Shown in pieces: positions 27,761 through 37,311 of a stretch of 64,000 nt of DNA (its first letter is position 1; the number at the start of each line of letters is the position of its first letter). The stretch is from contig NZ_KB899340.1 of NCBI RefSeq assembly GCF_000378165.1, forward strand, positions 4,335-68,334. The letters are read 5' to 3'. Both the position numbers and the translations under genes were made by a program. This stretch comes from Saccharibacter floricola DSM 15669 (GTDB lineage: Bacteria > Pseudomonadota > Alphaproteobacteria > Acetobacterales > Acetobacteraceae). The notes under the pieces are model-generated. The model was not told where the DNA came from. It saw only the letters and a program-made list of their open reading frames with translations, and ran no database searches.

Positions 27761-28560
27761 CCCGCTCTCGCCTACCTTTCTATAAGCGTGCTGCCACGCT
27801 CTCTCTGGTTTGTTTGATGAGCACAGCATTAGCGTCCCACGCCGTTGCCGCTGAAAGTGATATTATGCCGTCCGCCCCTGTTATGTCGCTCCATGAAACA
27901 GTGCTCACCTTTACAACGCATGGTGAAGCAAAGACGGTGCCCAACCTTCTGACCATTCATTTCACCGCGCGTGCACAGAGCACCTCACCGGCGACCGCTC
28001 AAAAGCGCCTGAACCAAATCGTCAGCACAGCCGTCAACAGTCTCAAAAATGATGGAGGGGCGACCCTTCATGCTGGCAATTACTCGCTCTCTCAAGAGTA
28101 TAGCGAACATCCCCCTCATCGCTGGAATGCAACACAAACACTCACGTTAAAAGGCAATGATAGCGGGCATCTGCTTACTCTGGCAGAAACACTCCAATCT
28201 CAAGGTTTAGCCCTTGATGATATGGACTGGTCACTTGACCCACAGACACAACAGACATTGGAAACACAAGCCCGCACCGCAGCCTTAAAGAAAATTCGTC
28301 AACAAGCTGACAGTGATGCAAGCGCACTCGGCTTGCGTGTGGTTGGGATTGAACGCGTGCAGGTAGGGGCTGGCCCACTGCCAGAACCCCGCTTTGGGCT
28401 CGGCGCTCCTGCTCCGATGCTCATGGCCGCTCGCTCGGCAGGCCCAGCTCCCCAGAGCACACCTGAAGAACAGACGATCAGCGTCTCTGCGTCAGCCCAA
28501 GTTCGCCTAGCACCAAAGAATGCACCGCCTCTGCCACCACACACACCGTCTGCAGACTAA
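27757..28560 (+). CDS. Periplasmic SIMPL-domain (DUF541) protein
   Basis: A 267-aa protein with a signal peptide ending near HAVAA and then a SIMPL/DUF541 domain: VLTFTTHGEAKTVPNLLTIHF, TAQKRLNQIVSTAV, HRWNATQTLTLKG and AALKKIRQQADSDASALGL. It ends in a Pro-rich tail. Family members such as E. coli YggE and BP26 are periplasmic and linked to stress responses. It is translationally coupled to the small exported protein and converges on the protease gene with 11 bases between the stops. Confidence 0.83.
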   Translation: MTRSRLPFYKRAATLSLVCLMSTALASHAVAAESDIMPSAPVMSLHETVLTFTTHGEAKTVPNLLTIHFTARAQSTSPATAQKRLNQIVSTAVNSLKNDGGATLHAGNYSLSQEYSEHPPHRWNATQTLTLKGNDSGHLLTLAETLQSQGLALDDMDWSLDPQTQQTLETQARTAALKKIRQQADSDASALGLRVVGIERVQVGAGPLPEPRFGLGAPAPMLMAARSAGPAPQSTPEEQTISVSASAQVRLAPKNAPPLPPHTPSAD

Positions 28561-28571
28561 TCTCAAAACGG

Positions 28572-29900
28572 TTACATATCGGATGATGGACGCTGTCCCA
28601 ACGTGATGGACAGCGTCTTGACCTGTCCATGACGGCGGATCGTAAAGACAAAGACCGTTCCCGGATGGGCAGCCGCCACACTACGCAATACCGTGCGGGC
28701 ATCATGCACGGCACTGCTTCCCATCGCTAAAATCTCATCCTTACGCCGCAAGCCGCCCTTCCAAGCCGCTCCGTCACTATCTACATCCTCTACCCACATC
28801 GGAGAGGACGCATCATTCAACGTGACACCCAGCCAGCCATGCTCGACATGACCGGTCTTTTCGATTTCCTCAACCACAGGGGCGACGATCTCAGCAGGGA
28901 TTCCAAAACCAATCCCCACTGACCCATCACTAGGTGAGGCAATCGCCGCATTCACGGCCACAACCTGCCCACGAAGGTTAAAGGATGGCCCCCCTGAATT
29001 GCCGGGGTTAATCGGTGCATCAAGCTGCATGAAATCATCCAATGCACCGATGCCTAAGTCCCGCCCCACGGCAGAAACAATCCCCGCTGTCACCGATGAA
29101 CCAAACCCGAACGGATTACCGGCCACCATCACCCAGTCACCAATTTCGACCTGACGACTATCACCCCATGTCACGCATGGCAGGCGCGTGGCACTTTCCA
29201 CCTTAATCACCGCAATATCGGTCATCGGGTCATCACCCAAGATACGCGCTGGCAAGGTACGCCCATCAGACAAAGAGACGGTCACGCGCGTTGCATCCCC
29301 CACCACATGCCGGTTTGTGACGATAATCCCCGATGCATCAACCACAAAGCCAGAGCCTGCCCCAGTCATATCATCATCAGCAGGGCGTACAACATGATGA
29401 CGGGCCATATGATGGTGGTTTAAGGGACGATGCTTCTTATGAGCTGCCCCCGTATGATGATGCTTCTTAGGCGCCGCTGGGGCGTGCTCCGCTGTGCTGG
29501 ACGCGGCGTCCTGCTCCTGCTCTGCGCTATTATCCCGGTCTTGCGGATCATGCGAGATTGAAATGTTCACCACAGCCGGGATAACCTGCCGCACAAGCGG
29601 TGCAAAACTTGGCAACGCCGCCACCATAGAGTTTACAGCTTCTGGCGAGGCTTGAACGGGGGGAAGATGAGGCGGCGGAGCTGTCTGCACGGTTTGGGGA
29701 CGCACCAACGGCGGTGACACCGGAACAGGCGGCGTATGAGGCTTTAGCGGAAGAACAAAATGAGGCTTCGCTTCCTCTTTCGATGATGAAGAGAACGGCA
29801 AAAACGCCATAACAGCCGTACAGGTCAGCACCGCAGCAACGATCCCCACACTTGCGGGAACAAAGACGGACCAAACCAGTTGCTTCGTGACAGGTTTCAT
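28572..29900 (-). CDS. DegP/HtrA-like serine protease with His-rich loop and one PDZ domain
   Basis: A 442-aa inner-membrane-anchored trypsin-like protease. The TM anchor is near residues 9-33, followed by a Pro-rich linker. The catalytic triad is His198 (TNRHVV), Asp228 (MTDIAVI) and Ser302 (PGNSGGP). One PDZ domain fills the last 100 residues (GWLGVTLND, GLRRKDEILAMG). Between the first protease strand (VNISIS, about 111-116) and GAGSGFVVD lies an insertion of about 60 residues with ten His between 147 and 169; in DegP this is the LA-loop position. It probably degrades misfolded envelope proteins. The neighbouring sensor kinase and SIMPL gene fit an envelope-stress setting. Confidence 0.9.
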   Translation of the reverse strand: MKPVTKQLVWSVFVPASVGIVAAVLTCTAVMAFLPFSSSSKEEAKPHFVLPLKPHTPPVPVSPPLVRPQTVQTAPPPHLPPVQASPEAVNSMVAALPSFAPLVRQVIPAVVNISISHDPQDRDNSAEQEQDAASSTAEHAPAAPKKHHHTGAAHKKHRPLNHHHMARHHVVRPADDDMTGAGSGFVVDASGIIVTNRHVVGDATRVTVSLSDGRTLPARILGDDPMTDIAVIKVESATRLPCVTWGDSRQVEIGDWVMVAGNPFGFGSSVTAGIVSAVGRDLGIGALDDFMQLDAPINPGNSGGPSFNLRGQVVAVNAAIASPSDGSVGIGFGIPAEIVAPVVEEIEKTGHVEHGWLGVTLNDASSPMWVEDVDSDGAAWKGGLRRKDEILAMGSSAVHDARTVLRSVAAAHPGTVFVFTIRRHGQVKTLSITLGQRPSSDM

Positions 29901-29988
29901 GTCTTCTCCGCCCTTGCCGGAACAGCCTTTCTTAAAAGAGTTCTTACCTCACCTCATCGGTAACAGATTATCTCCCATCATCTCTCTC

Positions 29989-30025
29989 AAAAAAAGGGCA
30001 TGTGATCAGAAAACACATACCCTTT
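29989..30025 (-). terminator. Intrinsic terminator of the SDR gene
   Basis: On the minus strand AAGGGTATGTG pairs with CACATGCCCTT (with one G-U) over a nine-base loop, followed by a run of T. It lies about 40 bases past the SDR stop. Confidence 0.8.
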
Positions 30026-30066
30026 CCTCGCGTGATGATCTCTTAGCTTACAAAAGGAGACTTATC

Positions 30067-30867
30067 TTATACGCCACCTGAGATCGGCATCGTCACTCCA
30101 GTAATATAGCTTGCATCATCACTGAGCAAGAACGCAACCACACCGGGAATTTCTTCCACAGTGCCCAGCCGCCGCATTGGCACACTTCCAACCATCTGCT
30201 TCTTCACTTCCTCAGGATTAGCCGAGAAATATTGCGACCCTGTCTTGGCCTGCAACTCCACCTGCCGATCCCACATAAAGCCCGGCCCCATCAGCCCCGG
30301 TGCGATCCCATTAACGCGGATATTATAGGGTGCGAGGTCTTTTGCCGATACTTCCGTAAGCCCAACAACCCCGAACTTAGACGAGCCATAGCCCCCCATA
30401 TTGGGTGGCCCCTGAAGCCCTGCCATGCTGGCTGTATTCACGATACGGCCAAATTTCCGCTTCACCATACGCTCTGAAACCACACGAATCAGGTGGAACG
30501 CCCCAATAAGGTCGATCTGCACAACACGGGCGAAGTCCTCAGGCGGATATTCATGAATAGGCGCAAAAGCCCCTTGATAGCCTGCGTTATTAAAGAGCAA
30601 CCCAATGGGGCCAAGTGCTTTTTCGGCCTCATCGACTGCTTTTTCTACACTGGCATAATCTGTCACATCGCAGATAGCATTATGCACATCCACGCCAAGA
30701 GAGACCAATTGAGAGCGCGCCTCTTCCAGCTTTTCAGCGTTAAGATCGAACAAAATCAGGTTGGCGCCTTCACTGGCGAGACGCTTCGCCACGGCCAAAC
30801 CGATATTTCCCGCTGCGCCGGTAATCAGGGCATTTTGTCCTGCAAAACGTTGTGATGACGCACCCAT
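30067..30867 (-). CDS. Short-chain dehydrogenase/reductase
   Basis: A 266-aa classical SDR. The cofactor motif is GAAGNIGLAVAKRLAS near residue 15, with LFDLNAEKL and an acidic residue after strand 2 that suggests NAD preference. NNAGYQG, the catalytic Ser (TASMAGLQ) and YGSSKFGV (Tyr, Lys) are in order. The start at 30867 has AAGGAAGGG upstream; an in-frame GTG at 30891 is less likely. The substrate is unknown, perhaps a sugar alcohol or 3-ketoacyl-type compound. It is monocistronic with its own terminator. Confidence 0.92.
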   Translation of the reverse strand: MGASSQRFAGQNALITGAAGNIGLAVAKRLASEGANLILFDLNAEKLEEARSQLVSLGVDVHNAICDVTDYASVEKAVDEAEKALGPIGLLFNNAGYQGAFAPIHEYPPEDFARVVQIDLIGAFHLIRVVSERMVKRKFGRIVNTASMAGLQGPPNMGGYGSSKFGVVGLTEVSAKDLAPYNIRVNGIAPGLMGPGFMWDRQVELQAKTGSQYFSANPEEVKKQMVGSVPMRRLGTVEEIPGVVAFLLSDDASYITGVTMPISGGV

Positions 30868-30996
30868 AAGATCGCCCTTCCTTGCTGTCACACTGCATTA
30901 AGGCGACGGCTCCGCCTTACTTATGCTCTGTCAGCCTAATGAAACACAATATCTCTTGGCAAGGAAGAGCAGCATCGCACACGCTTCATATCCGCT

Positions 30997-33474
30997 TTAG
31001 CGTGATCGTCTTTTAGGCGAAGACGGCTCCGCTTGAGCAGGATTCTCTGGCCAATCATGCCGTGGATAGCGCCCGCGCATATCACGGCGCATATCCAACC
31101 AGCCTTCTTGCCAAAAACGCGCTAAATCCGCCGTCACCGCTTGAGGTCGCCCAGCAGGAGATAACAACACAGCATGCAAAGGCACCTTCCCTCCCACAAG
31201 CTCTGGCAGACGCGTGGTGCCATAAAACGCCTGAGCGCGCGTGCTAAGAGCGGGAATTGTGCCAGTATAATCAATCGCGTGCCGCCCTCCCTTGAGCGCA
31301 ACAGTCGCGGGAAGCTGACGATCCAACTCTTGGCGCTGCGGATAACTCAAGCACGCCTGCAACATCGCCACTACATCCAGCTCTTGAAGCTGAGACAGCC
31401 GATCAATCCCGCCCAGCCATGGCTCCAGCCACTCTGGTGATGCGGCCAGTCCATCATCGGACAGATCCGGCAAATCTGGCGCATAATGCGTCCGCGCTAA
31501 CGCAATTCGTGCTTGAAACTGCCGAGCGCTCGTCGTCCAGTTCACGTAACGAGGGAGGTCGGCGCAGACTTTTTCCATCAAGGCCGGTTGTGCTTCTGCA
31601 GGAGTAGCTGGAGCGTTACGATCACGCAAAATGAGCGCACCAAGGCGCAAGCGCTCCCGCATAATCACACGGCCTGACGTGCCGTCAAAGCTCCCTTCAC
31701 GCTGTTCCGTCAGTTGAGCACGCACAGAAGGGGGGAAATCCTCCACAGTGACCGGGGCTGCCAGCGTGATCTCTGTGCCCCGTTTTACGTGAAACATCGC
31801 GGCCGCCAGAAGCTTCTCACGCGACAGATCATCTGAAACGGGTACGCGCGCACTCCCGCCACCTGCCAAACGATAACGCCCATCTGAAGACGTGCGTTGC
31901 GCTAAACGATCGGGAAAGCCCGCCGCGATCAACCGCCCCGCATAATGTGGGTCAGGCTCAAGCGTGCGCGTCTCTTTTACCCCCACGCGCCGTAAGAAAC
32001 GTTGGGCAGACTGACGCAAAAGACGCGTGACCGACCGGGGTACCCGGCTATCCTCACGCGCAAACAACGCCAAACGCTGGCCAATATCCACCGTAGGAGA
32101 CGCCTTGCTCATCGGACGGCGGAACGGGTCTCTCTCCTCTAACAAAGCCGCCAAGCAAGAGGCTGTCACCTGCTCACGCTCCGTCTGAGCGGCACAGAGC
32201 ATCGCTGCTAAACGCGGATGTGTGCCCAAGCGCGCCATCGCCCGGCCAAGGGAGGTCAGCTTATCAGCACCGTCTAATGCCCCCAAGGAACGCAGCAGCT
32301 CTTGTGCCCCGGCCAAAGCCCCCTCAGCAGGGCTCTCTATGAGGGGAAGTTCAAGCGGCGCGGTGCCCATCGCCTCCTGCCAAGCGGCCGTTATAAGAGC
32401 GAAGTCACACAGATCCGCCTCCCGAATAGCCGGGATTTCCTGAACCATCAGCCCGCGCTGCATCATCTCCGACCATAAACGCACGGCAATGCCCGGCGCC
32501 TCACGCCCCGCACGCCCGGCGCGTTGCTCAGCCGTCGCGCGTGAGATGCGCCGGCTCTGAAGTTTCGGAAGACCCGTGCTGGGATCACGCTGGGGCAAGC
32601 GCCGCCAGCCGCCATCCACCACAACCCTCACACCCGGTACCGTCACCGACGTTTCGGCAATGGACGTGGCCAGCACAATCCGCCGTCCCGAGGTCGGGTC
32701 TAACGCCCGCTGCTGATCTTCAACCGATTGTTCCCCATAAAGAGGGAATACAGGGTAACGCTCCCCCAAAGCCGCTTCTGTGCGCCGTATCTCCCCGACA
32801 CCGGGAAGAAACGCCAAGATCGACCCATCTTCCTCACTCCAGATGGAGCGGATCGCCTCAGCACAACGCTCTGGAAGCTCACGCTGATGGGTAAGATCAC
32901 GACGATAACGTAGCTCAACAGGGTATTGCCGCCCTGCACTTTCAATCAATGGCGCATTGAGACGCTGGGTGAAGATCTTCCCCTCCAACGTCGCGGACAT
33001 CGCCACAAGACGCAGCTCTGGGCGGAAACTCCGCTGCACATCCAGCGCAAAAGCGAGAGCGGTATCGCCATCCAGTGACCGCTCATGCACCTCGTCAAAG
33101 AGGATCGCACTCACCCCGTCAAGGAGCGGATCACTCAGCAAACGGCGCACCAGCAGCCCTTCTGTGACCACCTCAATACGCGTTTGGGCCGATACAGCGC
33201 GGTCTGTGCGTGTGCGATAGCCCACCGTCTCGCCCGGTTTTTGCCCCAACAACGCCGCCATACGCGCCGCAGCCGCCCGCACGGCCACACGGCGCGGCTC
33301 TACGACGATAATCCGCCCGCCCCCCAACCATGCCGCTTGATGTTCAAGAAGCGCCAGCGGCACTGTTGTGGTCTTCCCTGCCCCCGGAGGCGCAACGAGC
33401 ACGGCATTCGCTCCGTGCTCCAGCACATCATGAAGACGCGGTAAGATTTCTGCGACAGGGAGGGAGGGCAGCAT
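30997..33474 (-). CDS. hrpB: ATP-dependent helicase HrpB
   Basis: An 825-aa DExH-box superfamily 2 helicase of unknown cellular target, the usual length for HrpB. Walker A is APPGAGKTTTVPL near residue 30, motif II is DEVHERSLDGD (DEVH box), and motif III is AMSATLEG. Motifs V and VI are TSIAETSVTVPG and QRAGRAGR. The HrpB-specific C-terminal domain closes with DMRGRYPRHDWPENP. It is the last gene of an apt-nitroreductase-hrpB group, with 12 bases between the nitroreductase stop and its start. Confidence 0.95.
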   Translation of the reverse strand: MLPSLPVAEILPRLHDVLEHGANAVLVAPPGAGKTTTVPLALLEHQAAWLGGGRIIVVEPRRVAVRAAAARMAALLGQKPGETVGYRTRTDRAVSAQTRIEVVTEGLLVRRLLSDPLLDGVSAILFDEVHERSLDGDTALAFALDVQRSFRPELRLVAMSATLEGKIFTQRLNAPLIESAGRQYPVELRYRRDLTHQRELPERCAEAIRSIWSEEDGSILAFLPGVGEIRRTEAALGERYPVFPLYGEQSVEDQQRALDPTSGRRIVLATSIAETSVTVPGVRVVVDGGWRRLPQRDPSTGLPKLQSRRISRATAEQRAGRAGREAPGIAVRLWSEMMQRGLMVQEIPAIREADLCDFALITAAWQEAMGTAPLELPLIESPAEGALAGAQELLRSLGALDGADKLTSLGRAMARLGTHPRLAAMLCAAQTEREQVTASCLAALLEERDPFRRPMSKASPTVDIGQRLALFAREDSRVPRSVTRLLRQSAQRFLRRVGVKETRTLEPDPHYAGRLIAAGFPDRLAQRTSSDGRYRLAGGGSARVPVSDDLSREKLLAAAMFHVKRGTEITLAAPVTVEDFPPSVRAQLTEQREGSFDGTSGRVIMRERLRLGALILRDRNAPATPAEAQPALMEKVCADLPRYVNWTTSARQFQARIALARTHYAPDLPDLSDDGLAASPEWLEPWLGGIDRLSQLQELDVVAMLQACLSYPQRQELDRQLPATVALKGGRHAIDYTGTIPALSTRAQAFYGTTRLPELVGGKVPLHAVLLSPAGRPQAVTADLARFWQEGWLDMRRDMRGRYPRHDWPENPAQAEPSSPKRRSR

Positions 33475-33486
33475 TCACACCGTCCC

Positions 33487-34323
33487 TTAACGCAGTGGGA
33501 AACCAAGGCGATTAAGCACGTCGCGCATCACATGCCGCCCGCCCAGACCACGCGTCTGCGCAATGCGAGAGGCAACCGTCTGTGTCCAGCGACGTGACGG
33601 CAGACCTTGCTCCTGCTGATACGCATCAGCGCGCTGATTATACGTATCAATCGGTTCTTCTTCACTCTCATGGTCATAACGCTCACGATGCAGCACCACA
33701 TCCTGACCAAGGCGCGGTTTAATGCCACCTGCTGCGTCCTCTGCTGGATGACCAACACACATCCCCACCACAGCGACCGTGCGCGATGGCAGACCCAGCA
33801 CAGAAGCAACAGCTTCCGGGTCATTGCGCAATCCACCAATATACACAGTGCCTAGACCAAGCGACTCAAAGGCCAGCACAGCATTCTGAGCAGCAATGCC
33901 CGTATCGAGCGTCGCCATTAGGAAGCTTTCTTCATAGGCTAAGGCCTCAGCCTCGCTCGCTCCTTCACGCTGTGTGATGCGCTCAAGGCGTGATAAATCC
34001 ACAACCCAAGCAAGGAAGAGCGGCGCTTGAGCAACATAAGACTGCCCACCTGAGAGCTCCGCAAGGCGCGAACGCGTCGCTTGATCTTCCACCGCGATGA
34101 CAGACCAGTTTTGTAAATTAGATGAGGTCGCCCCCGACGATGCCGCCGCGATCCCGGCCTCAAGAGCCCCTGCTGGCAGCGGGTCGCTCTTATAATGCCG
34201 CACACTCCGATGCGCAAAAAGCTGGCGAAGAACGGGATTGTCCGGGAGGTTCACCGGCGCATCATGCCGATAACGCTGCGCCCAAAGCTCGGTCGTCTTC
34301 TTTGAAAGATCAGTTTGCGTCAT
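33487..34323 (-). CDS. NfsA/NfrA-type flavin oxidoreductase (nitroreductase fold)
   Basis: A 278-aa FMN-dependent NAD(P)H oxidoreductase. RSVRHYKSDPLPAGALEAGIAAAS with SSNLQNWSVIAV forms the FMN-binding start, and GLGTVYIGGLRNDPEAVA and GMCVGHPAE are typical of the NfsA-like group. It can reduce nitro compounds or flavin; the natural substrate is unknown. The ATG at 34323 is preferred, with GAGGACTGAG upstream that overlaps the apt stop; an in-frame ATG at 34341 would lie inside apt. It is in an operon with apt and hrpB. Confidence 0.9.
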   Translation of the reverse strand: MTQTDLSKKTTELWAQRYRHDAPVNLPDNPVLRQLFAHRSVRHYKSDPLPAGALEAGIAAASSGATSSNLQNWSVIAVEDQATRSRLAELSGGQSYVAQAPLFLAWVVDLSRLERITQREGASEAEALAYEESFLMATLDTGIAAQNAVLAFESLGLGTVYIGGLRNDPEAVASVLGLPSRTVAVVGMCVGHPAEDAAGGIKPRLGQDVVLHRERYDHESEEEPIDTYNQRADAYQQEQGLPSRRWTQTVASRIAQTRGLGGRHVMRDVLNRLGFPLR

Positions 34324-34330
34324 AAAATTC

Positions 34331-34870
34331 TCAGTCCTCATACGTCAGCAGAGATGTCACCGGCACATCCAGCTTCTCACGCCCTTTCAGCGCAGCCAGC
34401 TCAATGAGGACAGAGGCCCCCACGACATGGGCCCCTGCTTTACGCAGCAAATCAACCGATGCCGCTAGCGTGCCCCCTGTTGCAAGAAGATCATCCAACA
34501 CCACCACACGCTGGCCGGGGCGCACAGCATCCACCTGTAGGTGCAGCTCATCATGACCATATTCGAGCCCATAGGCATGAGAGATCGTTTCACCCGGCAG
34601 CTTGCCCGGCTTGCGCAACATCGTGAAGCCGCACCCAAGACGCATCGCCAACGGGGCTGCCGTAAGAAAGCCGCGGCTTTCAATGCCAGCCAGCATATCA
34701 GGCTGAAATTTCAACACACTCTCGGCTAAACGCGCGGTCGCGATCTGCCAAGCATCCGCATTCCGAATGAGGGTAGAAATATCGTAGAAAAGAATCCCAG
34801 CTTTAGGGAAATCGGGCACTTCACGGATGTAACGCTTCAGATCAAGCGGTGCAGGGTCTTGGTACGACAT
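34331..34870 (-). CDS. apt: Adenine phosphoribosyltransferase
   Basis: A 179-aa purine-salvage enzyme converting adenine and PRPP to AMP. The PRPP-binding motif [14 protein letters not shown] is near residue 120, [13 protein letters not shown] is near 62-74, and FRKPGKLP-type [15 protein letters not shown] follows. The length matches the family. It is first of the apt-nitroreductase-hrpB group; its stop is seven bases from the next start. Confidence 0.96.
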   Translation of the reverse strand: MSYQDPAPLDLKRYIREVPDFPKAGILFYDISTLIRNADAWQIATARLAESVLKFQPDMLAGIESRGFLTAAPLAMRLGCGFTMLRKPGKLPGETISHAYGLEYGHDELHLQVDAVRPGQRVVVLDDLLATGGTLAASVDLLRKAGAHVVGASVLIELAALKGREKLDVPVTSLLTYED

Positions 34871-34961
34871 GAGGGCGAGCCTTCTTTAAAGAGCATAGTC
34901 AACATCAATACAGTAAGGCCCCTCTGTAAGGGAGCCTGTGCCCCGGCTCAAGCCTCCATCG

Positions 34962-35261
34962 TTAGGAAGCGCGTACCTCTTTGGTAAAGATATTGGTGAT
35001 CTGCCCGCCTAAAGCGTCAATCTCAGCAAAAATGGTGGTTATCGCCTTGTCTTTAAGATGCACGTCTAAATGCGTCTCACTCACCCATTCTTCATGAATG
35101 GTGAAGACGCCGCGTGCTCGAATATCATGAGAGACAACAAAGCGCTGACACCCGTCATACGCACGCAACATCGGCAAATGGCGCTGAAACAGAGCAAGCC
35201 CCTCATCATGACGGCTTTCAGGAAACGTCACAATGGCCGTCACACCAACAGATTCAGTCAT
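34962..35261 (-). CDS. Antibiotic biosynthesis monooxygenase (ABM) domain protein
   Basis: A 99-aa single ABM domain of the YgiN/LsrG-like superfamily. The first strand is VTAIVTFPESRHDE, then CQRFVVSHDIRARGVFTIHEEWVSETHLDVHL carries the conserved H-E-W stretch. Small members act as quinol oxygenases or as heme- or signal-degrading enzymes; this one cannot be assigned. It lies between an MFS exporter gene and apt, with 80-90 base gaps on each side. Confidence 0.82.
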   Translation of the reverse strand: MTESVGVTAIVTFPESRHDEGLALFQRHLPMLRAYDGCQRFVVSHDIRARGVFTIHEEWVSETHLDVHLKDKAITTIFAEIDALGGQITNIFTKEVRAS

Positions 35262-35344
35262 AACAAGGCACTCCCTCTTTTATCGAACGAGCAGATTAAA
35301 GACCTGCTCACAGGCATTCAAACGCACCATAGAGAGCGGTCAAC

Positions 35345-36613
35345 CTACCCTCTCCGGGGATAATAGGCCAAAACCAACATAACAAGAAACGCGATCAGCA
35401 GCATAACAGCCATCGGGATCGCCGTTCCCACAGGAAGGAGCGAGAACAGCACACTGGCTACCATGCCCATCACATATTGCCCTGTACCAGCCAAAGCGGC
35501 CGCAGACCCAGCATTATGCGCCTGATAGCGTAGCGCTCCAGCCATCGCATTCGGCCCAATCGCACCACCTGGCCCTAGGACTAACAGCATGATGACAATC
35601 ATTGGCCAGAGATACATGCCGTTCAAATGCCCTAAAGGGGCACTCTCTATCGCAGACCAAACTGCCAAAACAACGAAAGCGAGCGCGGCAACCGTGCTCC
35701 AAATAAGGGCTGTCCTCAAAATGCCCTCACTTGAAAAACGGTCAACAAGCAGCGCATTGAGCTGTGACGTGCCGATCATAAACACCGCAAACAACCCAAA
35801 GAGCATCCCATAATGAAACGGAGAGAGATGAAACACGCTCTCAAACAAAAAGGGAGCCGCTGTCAGGTAGGTAAAGGTCACAAACCCTTGAACCATCCAA
35901 ATAAGCCCATTCAGGCAAAAATGCGGTTCACAGAAGGTCTTACCATACCGCACCAGCACCGCTTTCATCTGCACGGGTTGCCGTCGAATAGGCAGCAGCG
36001 TTTCAGGCAAGAAGAGCGCTACAAGGACGAAACCCAGTAGGCCATATAAAGACGTTGCCCAGAAAATATCGCGCCAGCCAATAAATTGCAGCGCGAACCC
36101 ACCCAAAGCCGGCGCCAAAATCGGCACCACCCCTTGCACGATAATCAGGCGTGACATCATCTTCGCAGAGGCGTCCCCGTAGGTGAGATCACGCACACAG
36201 GCATTCGGCACGACCAAACTCGCCGCCCCCATCAAGGCAGCGATAAAGCGAAAGACGCACATCAAGGTCATCGTTGGTGCCAAGGCACAGCCCGCCGCCG
36301 CAATGGCGTAACATAATGTCCCCACCAGCAGCGGCATCCGGCGCCCAAAACGATCGGTAAGCGGGCCAACACTCATCTGTCCAATGGCGAGACCCGCCAC
36401 CCAAGCGGCCATCGTCAAACTACCAGAACCAGCGGCTGCACCCAGCTGGTGTTCCATTTCTGGCAATGCAGGCAGGTAAATGTCCGTCGAGACAGGCCCA
36501 ACGGCCGTTAAGCAGCCCAGCAGAAGAGGCACCCAAAAAGGAAGCGGTTGACCAGGGGTGAGAGTACGGTCAAAAAAGGGCCGTTCAAACGAAAAACGCT
36601 TTGAAACTGACAT
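35345..36613 (-). CDS. Bcr/CflA-family MFS drug exporter
   Basis: A 422-aa MFS transporter of the DHA1 Bcr/CflA group with about 12 helices. The signature STDIYLPALPEME follows helix 1 and the MFS loop GPLTDRFGRRMPLL follows helix 2; VPNACVRDL is also group-typical. The start at 36613 has GGGAGGGAG upstream, which lies inside the end of the VTT gene; the preceding stop and this start are one base apart. It probably exports small toxic compounds; the substrate is unknown. Confidence 0.92.
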   Translation of the reverse strand: MSVSKRFSFERPFFDRTLTPGQPLPFWVPLLLGCLTAVGPVSTDIYLPALPEMEHQLGAAAGSGSLTMAAWVAGLAIGQMSVGPLTDRFGRRMPLLVGTLCYAIAAAGCALAPTMTLMCVFRFIAALMGAASLVVPNACVRDLTYGDASAKMMSRLIIVQGVVPILAPALGGFALQFIGWRDIFWATSLYGLLGFVLVALFLPETLLPIRRQPVQMKAVLVRYGKTFCEPHFCLNGLIWMVQGFVTFTYLTAAPFLFESVFHLSPFHYGMLFGLFAVFMIGTSQLNALLVDRFSSEGILRTALIWSTVAALAFVVLAVWSAIESAPLGHLNGMYLWPMIVIMLLVLGPGGAIGPNAMAGALRYQAHNAGSAAALAGTGQYVMGMVASVLFSLLPVGTAIPMAVMLLIAFLVMLVLAYYPRRG

Positions 36614-36614
36614 A

Positions 36615-37268
36615 CTACTCCCTCCCCTCTGATAGAGCCATGGGCTGTGCTCCATAGGAGCGATATCGCCTGATCATGACGACGCCAAGAACTGTTGACA
36701 GCACAAACAACACAGCACTCAAGATCATTTCGGTTTGATGGCCAACCGGCAAGCCACTGCCCACAAGCACGAAAATAAGATTTTGAGGCACGCCCCCCAA
36801 AGCTGTCGCCCCTGCAAAGGCAAGCACCGGGATGCGAAGCCCCCCTGATAAAGTCGAAACCAGCAACGACGACCCTACCGGCAGTAAACGCACACTCAGC
36901 ACGGCCTTAAATGGTGCACGACGCATAAAAGCGACCATCGGTTTTATAAGCCTCAAGGAACGGCCCACACCAAAGAGACGACCGCCGCTATAGCTCACGA
37001 GAGCGCCTGCTTCATACGCCACACTGCACAGCACAAAGCCCTCCAGCACGCCAAACCCGGCTCCAGCCATGAGGCAAAGCGCCTGCCTTGGCAGGCCCGC
37101 TGCGCAATAAGGCACCGCAAAGACCAAAAACCACCAGCCTGCCCAAGGGCCACGGCACCATGATTGACTGCTCTGCACGATGTGCTGTGCCAGAGGGATG
37201 CGCCACACCACCAACGGCACAACGATCAACGCGATAACAAGAACAAACGGACGAGCAAACTCTCTCAA
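36615..37268 (-). CDS. TVP38/DedA-type VTT-domain membrane protein
   Basis: A 217-aa integral membrane protein of the VTT/SNARE-associated (TVP38/TMEM64) family, thought to act as lipid scramblase or membrane-homeostasis proteins. Family pattern: CLMAGAGFGVLEGFVLCSVAYEAGALVSYSGGR and RLLPVGSSLLVSTLSGGLRIPVLAF. The start is TTG with GGAGAGG upstream. It is translationally coupled to the MFS exporter gene, whose start is one base past its stop. Confidence 0.85.
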   Translation of the reverse strand: MREFARPFVLVIALIVVPLVVWRIPLAQHIVQSSQSWCRGPWAGWWFLVFAVPYCAAGLPRQALCLMAGAGFGVLEGFVLCSVAYEAGALVSYSGGRLFGVGRSLRLIKPMVAFMRRAPFKAVLSVRLLPVGSSLLVSTLSGGLRIPVLAFAGATALGGVPQNLIFVLVGSGLPVGHQTEMILSAVLFVLSTVLGVVMIRRYRSYGAQPMALSEGRE

Positions 37269-37311
37269 GGCACCTCTCCGCTGGGGAGCCCCACTGCGGA
37301 GCCTTCCTCAG

